Shown piece after piece: positions 52,601 to 58,600 of a stretch of 64,000 nt of DNA (position 1 is the first letter of the stretch; each line of letters opens with the position of its first letter). Made by a program: the position numbers and the translations under genes. The notes beneath the pieces are model-generated. The model saw nothing but the letters and a program-made list of their open reading frames with translations. It searched no databases and was not told the DNA's origin. Source of the stretch: Enchytraeus crypticus (lineage: Eukaryota > Annelida > Clitellata > Enchytraeida > Enchytraeidae); the NCBI GenBank assembly GCA_905160935.1, contig CAJHZI010000207.1:62001-126000 (forward strand), in the 5' to 3' direction.

Positions 52601-55600
52601 AAGGCAACATTATTTTTTGAGACTAGTTCCTCATGCAAATTGTCCGATACTATGTACTTTGCCGCTTCTTTTTCTTTTTTGATGGCAAGTTTATATAGCA
52701 ACTTGTCCTTGGTTTTTTGTTCCATCAAATTACCATGTAAAGGCTTGCCAGCATCTAGCCATACTTTATGGGAATTGCAAGATTTTGATTTTAATAATGA
52801 TAAATCACTGCTCCACCAATGTTTCAGGGTGTTTTGTGGGATAGAAAATATACATTGCTCAGATGCTGTCAGCATTGCATGCACAGTAGCTGAATAATAT
52901 TATGCCAAGAAGTAAACGAATCAGTGCTTCATTTAAATTTAAAACTTTTACTCAAGAGAGCTCTTTCCTTTTTCTAGGTAAAATGTAGCATAGAATAGTA
53001 CTGTACTCCATTTTATTGTATTATATTGTATAGTGATGTATGGCATTGCATTAAATTGATTGCATTGCGTGGCGTCGCATCGCATCGTATCGTATGGTGT
53101 CGTGTCTTATAATATTGTATCGTATCATAACTTATTTTATTGTATCTTATCGTATCGTGTCGTATTTTATTATATTGTATCGTATCTTATCGTGTCTTAT
53201 TGTATCGTATCGTATAGTATCTTATTGTATCGTATCGTTTCGTATTGTATTTGTGCAGTCATCACGACGATGAGCACAAGAACCTGTTAAACTCGATGTG
53301 GTTAATAGCGATCACGTTTCTCTCCATAGGCTATGGTGACATCGTACCGAACACACACTGCGGAAGGGGCATCACTGTCTGCGCTGGTGTCATGGTAACA
53401 CTGACTTAGAATCTTATAACTTTTTCTATTGTTATATACAGTATAATTCCCTCTCTCTCTCTTTCTCTCTTAGTGCACTGTCTACTGGCGAAAAAAACTA
53501 AAGCTAAGGTTAATATCAGTTTCCTCACTCGAAAGCGATGTCAGTGACGGGCGAGCCCAGGATTTGAACCCCGCACATACTGATCCGCCGTCGAGTATCT
53601 TACCGACTTCGGCACTAGCTCCAGTCAAGTAGCAAGTCCATTGTATGGGTGAAATTCGTACGTTAACTTGTATACTGTCATTCTTTATCTTACTGAACTA
53701 TACATTTTCTTTAGTTAAGTAGAGAATCTTATCTAAATTTCCATGTGGAAAATTTACCATTGAATTGAGCCATGCAGTACATGCTTGTATATATTAAACA
53801 GACTTAGTAGGGAATAATCAAATAGACCAATTATTCGTGATAATGTAAACTGTGTAACGGTATCATATATTGTGTAATTAATTGGGCTTAAACAAGCATT
53901 TGATGATTTGTGGCTAAAGTCTGCTATGTTTAGCAGCGTATTTGTTTAAAAAGCGATGATTAAGTCATTAACAACTGAATGATCCTTACTAGTTGACTAA
54001 GAGACATATATGCAATATAAACTTTGAGTAGAAATAGTTATATCTGTTTTGAAACAAATTACGTGTCATAGATAATGATGCATTACTGATTTGGTTGATC
54101 ACATGATGGGTGAAACAATTATTACTTAAAAGAGAACATTTAATTAGTAGATTTATAGTTAGATTTATTTAATGATTTATTGATTAATTGATAGATTGAT
54201 TGAATTACTGATTGATTGATTGAGAGGTAGATAGATAGATTGATTGATCGATTTATTTATTTATTTACTTATTTATTGGTTGATTGATTGATTGATTAAT
54301 GGATTGATTGATTGATTTACATAGGGCTCAGGTGTAACGGCATTAGTTGTAGCGGTGTTAGCCAGAAAGCTGGAACTGACTCGAGCTGAGAAGCATGTAC
54401 ATAATTTCATGATGGATAATCAACTAACAAAACGGGTTAGATTTCAACTATTTCATAGAAAGTTTCTGTACAATAAAAATAAAATAAAAAATTCTAATGA
54501 TTAGATCTAAAAATCATTTTAACTTTCCTTCGATTTTGGATTAAAAAGCTGACAAAGTTATAATTACAATATGTGTTTCAGTAGTTTTAGTTAAGTTATA
54601 AGTTATCAAAATTTCTCAAGTCTTAAAATAATAAGATTTACCCATGGAATTCTATCTTTCTTCTATCGATGACTGAATATCACATTCTTCATAAATTAAA
54701 AACATTTCTTCTCACGGTGACCCACTATTCTTCAATTTCCGAACGCAAATTGTTTTTTTCCGGTTCGTCACGACTGCTAATATAGACCCAAATAACACAA
54801 ATTCTGGACCACGCTGACTCCGTGGAAACTCCTAGATATAGTCTAGTTTTTGTTTTGTGCATTGCCCCTTGAAAATCATGATATCCTTCTTGAAAGCTAT
54901 AGAGCTAAATGATACGTTAGTTTTGTTTACAATATAACTTACGTATATTGGAGTTTAGTTTCTTCTGGAAACCATCTCAGAAGCCGTATTATTCTCAAGC
55001 TATAGGCTAAATTAAGGCGTGGATAAGGCTTGGCCTTTTGTAAAGAGATTAAAAGGTTGATCGATGGAATACTCTTCATTGAGCGTGAAATGTAACATTG
55101 GAGTAGGAATATGAACCTTAGATCTGGCCATTTGTCAGAACACTGAAGAAAGAAGGGATTTTTAGAGATAAAAATAGGCTAATTAATATTAGATTTATTT
55201 GTATTAATTTGGCCTAAATGTTGCAATCAACTTCAACTGATATAACTACAGCTGGCTGAATTTTCTAATTCATTTAGCGTTCTGTATCTTCCAGTGCAGC
55301 CTATTTTTGCCTGATATCAAGTTGAAATTGTCCCCGAGCCCTCATTAAGCTCAATTTGCATGCAGTGTATATATTCTTTGCAACCAAAACAAAAAATAAC
55401 TAAATAATCGATTGCATGGCAGACAAAATCACCTCTTTGTAATTATAAAGAAAATTAGCTATCAGCGATCAGAAAATAGCGGTTGCATTGTCCCTTTCCA
55501 GGAACTCCGTATAGGATTTCGACATATCTTTTACTTCCGTGATTTGCTCTTATTGTTGAAAACTCTTACCTCTTATCCCCTCCTTCGTCAGTAAATGACT

Positions 55601-58600
55601 CTCTTAAAAGAAGCTTATTTCCAAAGTATGAAGACAAATTACATTTCCTATCTAGAGTATATGAAAAGAACTTTTATAAACCTACATCTAAACCTTGACT
55701 AAACTAAACTGCTTACTACGTCTGAAGATTCAATATTCTGGAGAACCTACTCCTGAAATTTCATTAAGATCGTTTTCAATTGTAAGTGTACATGTGTCGG
55801 AACCCGTTTTAAGTCAATTTTCACAAGAGAAAGAATATTATTTAAACTTTTTCTTATTACAGACTTAAATATAACTGCCTTATTATTGGTTTTGCATCAA
55901 TGAAATGATTTTAATCGATTGATTGATTGATTAATTGATTGATTGATTGATAGATAGACTTTCACGATTGACTTTTTCATCTTGCCTGACTGTTTTTTTA
56001 TCTCCGGACCGGCACCGTTTAGGATCTTTTTCTTTCTCTTCAGCACGTGTTTTTTCAGAATATTTGAGTTTTTACTGATTTGTGGTGACATGTGATGGGG
56101 GACTTCCCTGACATCATCCTTGTATGAGGAAACGGACGTTAAACCTTTATTACTATGATATAATTGTTATTGTTTGTAGTTGAAGAATGCAGCAGCCAAT
56201 GTGTTACGAGAGACTTGGCTCATCTACAAGTACACGACGCTCAACAAGAAACTCAACACAAGAAGAGTAAGATCTCATCAGAGGAAATTCCTACATGCCA
56301 TTCACAGGTCCTCACTGTCCTTTAACATCATCATCATCATCATCCCTTGAATCCCAGTTTAACTAGGGTCGGGTTACGAATAGATTGTCTCAATTCCTCT
56401 CTGTCCTACATCATATCATCAGTCAATCCCCTATTTTAAGAATTTTCCATTCTTTTACATTTTTGTAGCAATTTCTGTCACTGTCCTTTAATATTTCTCA
56501 ATACCAGTGGTTAAAGCGGAAATTGAGAGCTACGGGAGCGGTCAGATCTTTTAGGGCCCCTTTTATTGTATTTACAGATATCTATATATCTAGTTCTGGA
56601 GAGAGTTGACACAGGTAGACAGTTGATAAATATATTAAGAAGTAGGAAGAGGAGTTGGATAGGACACATTCTAAGGTGTGAAAGCCTATTAAAGGAGGTC
56701 ATAGAAGGAAGAATGGAAGGAAAAAGAAGCAGGGGCAGGCCGAGATTAGTTATATTAAATGATTTGAAGACCCACACATATGTGGACATGAAGAGGAAAG
56801 CGGAAGACAGAGAAGAGTGGAGGAGTTATATACCATGGACCTGCCAGTAGGCAGTGCACTAAGAGAGAGAGAGAGAGGGAGAGAGAGAGTATCTAATATG
56901 GGCCCATGTCTGGGGAACGCATCTCAGAAGAACGAGAGCTAGAGGAACTGAGTTCGTCTCTGCTTTAACCATTGCAACACGCTATTTCGTTAAGTCAATT
57001 ATTTTATTCTATCTTTAAAAAACGGCAATGGTCATTTTGTAATTTATGCCTGCTTGCACATTCATTGAAAATCACGCTTATCACATTAGTTTGCGAATCT
57101 TTGGCAATCGAAATGAAAATATCTTTGACTAATTGATCCTTCCTCATATTGTAAGATATGTTTTATGCAGAATGTTAAAGTAATGCAAAATTAATTTACA
57201 GAAAAAAATACTATTGTTATTATTAATTACTGTGATATTATGGTCCCCAACTTCTCACTGATATAATTGCATTGTTTATTTTTGGCAATAAGCAAATCAA
57301 TAGGCTAGTAAATTGCACAGCCTGCGTGCAGTTGTTTTCAGTGCACTACAACTTTATAGTATTCGATTTTTATAGCAATAAAGTAGTCTTGAGAATAGCG
57401 TTAGATTTTAGACCCAGCATGCGGTTTTGCTTATTTAAATTTAATCGTTTTTCTTTCCATTTGTCTTAGTCTGATCAAAACAGTCCGTTGTAGATCAAAA
57501 TACCAACAAAACCAATTTCCAATGTTTGCTATCGCCTCGCGCTCTGTTCAACTGAACATTCTCGACGCCTTTCGTAAGAAAACTGCAACTGTTAAAGCTG
57601 TTTTTTTATTGAACAGAAAGTGAATTTCGTGACATCGATCAAGTTTTATTTATTTTTATTTATCATCATATAAAAGATCACATAAGCACTTAAAGCATGC
57701 AAAAGGTACAAGAAATACTCTCAAATATGTTGGTGAACGGCAAATATAGACTCTTAACCTAGCACTTACATATTCCGTTATTAGAACTATAAAAGTTTAT
57801 CTTTAAAAATTAAAAATTTATGTTAATACTCAAACCTTTCTTGGTAAATTAGATATGATAAAATATAGTGTTGGATTAAACATGATGCAAGAACGCGTTT
57901 ATTTGTTCTTAGTTTGAGGCAGGTTAAGATTGAACAAAGAAAACTGGCTGATAACGCTAACTCGCTCATTGATATGGCTAAGGTATGCAACTTTCAAGTG
58001 ATATACTTATATTTGTTTTTCATGCAATTCAATTGGATAAAAATATACTCTGTATATACTCTCTATTTTATCTAAAAATGAACTTTTAACAGTACATATG
58101 TATGTAAATTTAAGTACTGAGACATTGTCAATGTTGTTCTATTGTGCATTGATATAATTGTAGATTTAAAATATATTCTGCACCTTCTTAGTCTCGTTTC
58201 CTTTAATCAAAGACTGGGAAGCTTAAATATATGCTGCTAAATCAGATTTGCTCCTTTATGTAATAAAAGATGATAATCGATAAATATACATAGGCTTAAT
58301 TATGCTGTACGAGTATTAATGGACGGTTGTTGCACCGAGTTGTAATAAATAACAACAGTCACAGTTATAACTTTTGGGTCCACCGCAGTGCACCACCGCA
58401 GTGCACCACCGCAGTGCACCACCGCAGTGCACCACCGCAGTGCACCACCGCAGTGCACCACCGCAGTGCACCACCGCAGTGCACCACCGCAGTGCATCAC
58501 CGCAGTGCACCACTGCAGTGGTGCACTGCAGTGCACCACTGCAGTGCACCACCGCAATGCACCACCGCAGTGCACCACCCGACTCTCAGCCTCTAAATTC

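Larger units (their letters stand above)
48826..53258 (+). other. SK gene intron 4 (4.4 kb)
   Basis: Donor GTACAA and acceptor TTGTGCAG. It contains an AT-rich cluster, two minisatellites, an antisense LINE-C copy and a pentanucleotide array that reaches exon 5. 48835-49300 and 50380-50700 are AT-rich DNA with nothing recognised. Confidence 0.87.
53395..54324 (+). other. SK gene intron 5
   Basis: 930 bases, GTAACA to TTTACATAG. It contains the complement of a LINE-A tail scrap (53450-53490), a minus-strand family E SINE (53495-53632), about 500 bases of AT-rich DNA with nothing recognised, and a tetranucleotide tract up to exon 6. Confidence 0.88.
56308..57912 (+). other. SK gene intron 7
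   Basis: 1,605 bases, GTCCTC to TTGTTCTTAG. It holds a family F repeat and a LINE-A 3' end. The stretch 56900-57900 is AT-rich with nothing recognised. Confidence 0.87.

Noticed and set aside
53060-53290. 76-codon ORF rich in SYRIVSY
   Set aside because: It is the pentanucleotide array before exon 5 and is out of frame with the channel.
56008-56020. Shared GACCGGCACC word with 534-545
   Set aside because: The match is too short to claim a repeat family; the flanks differ.
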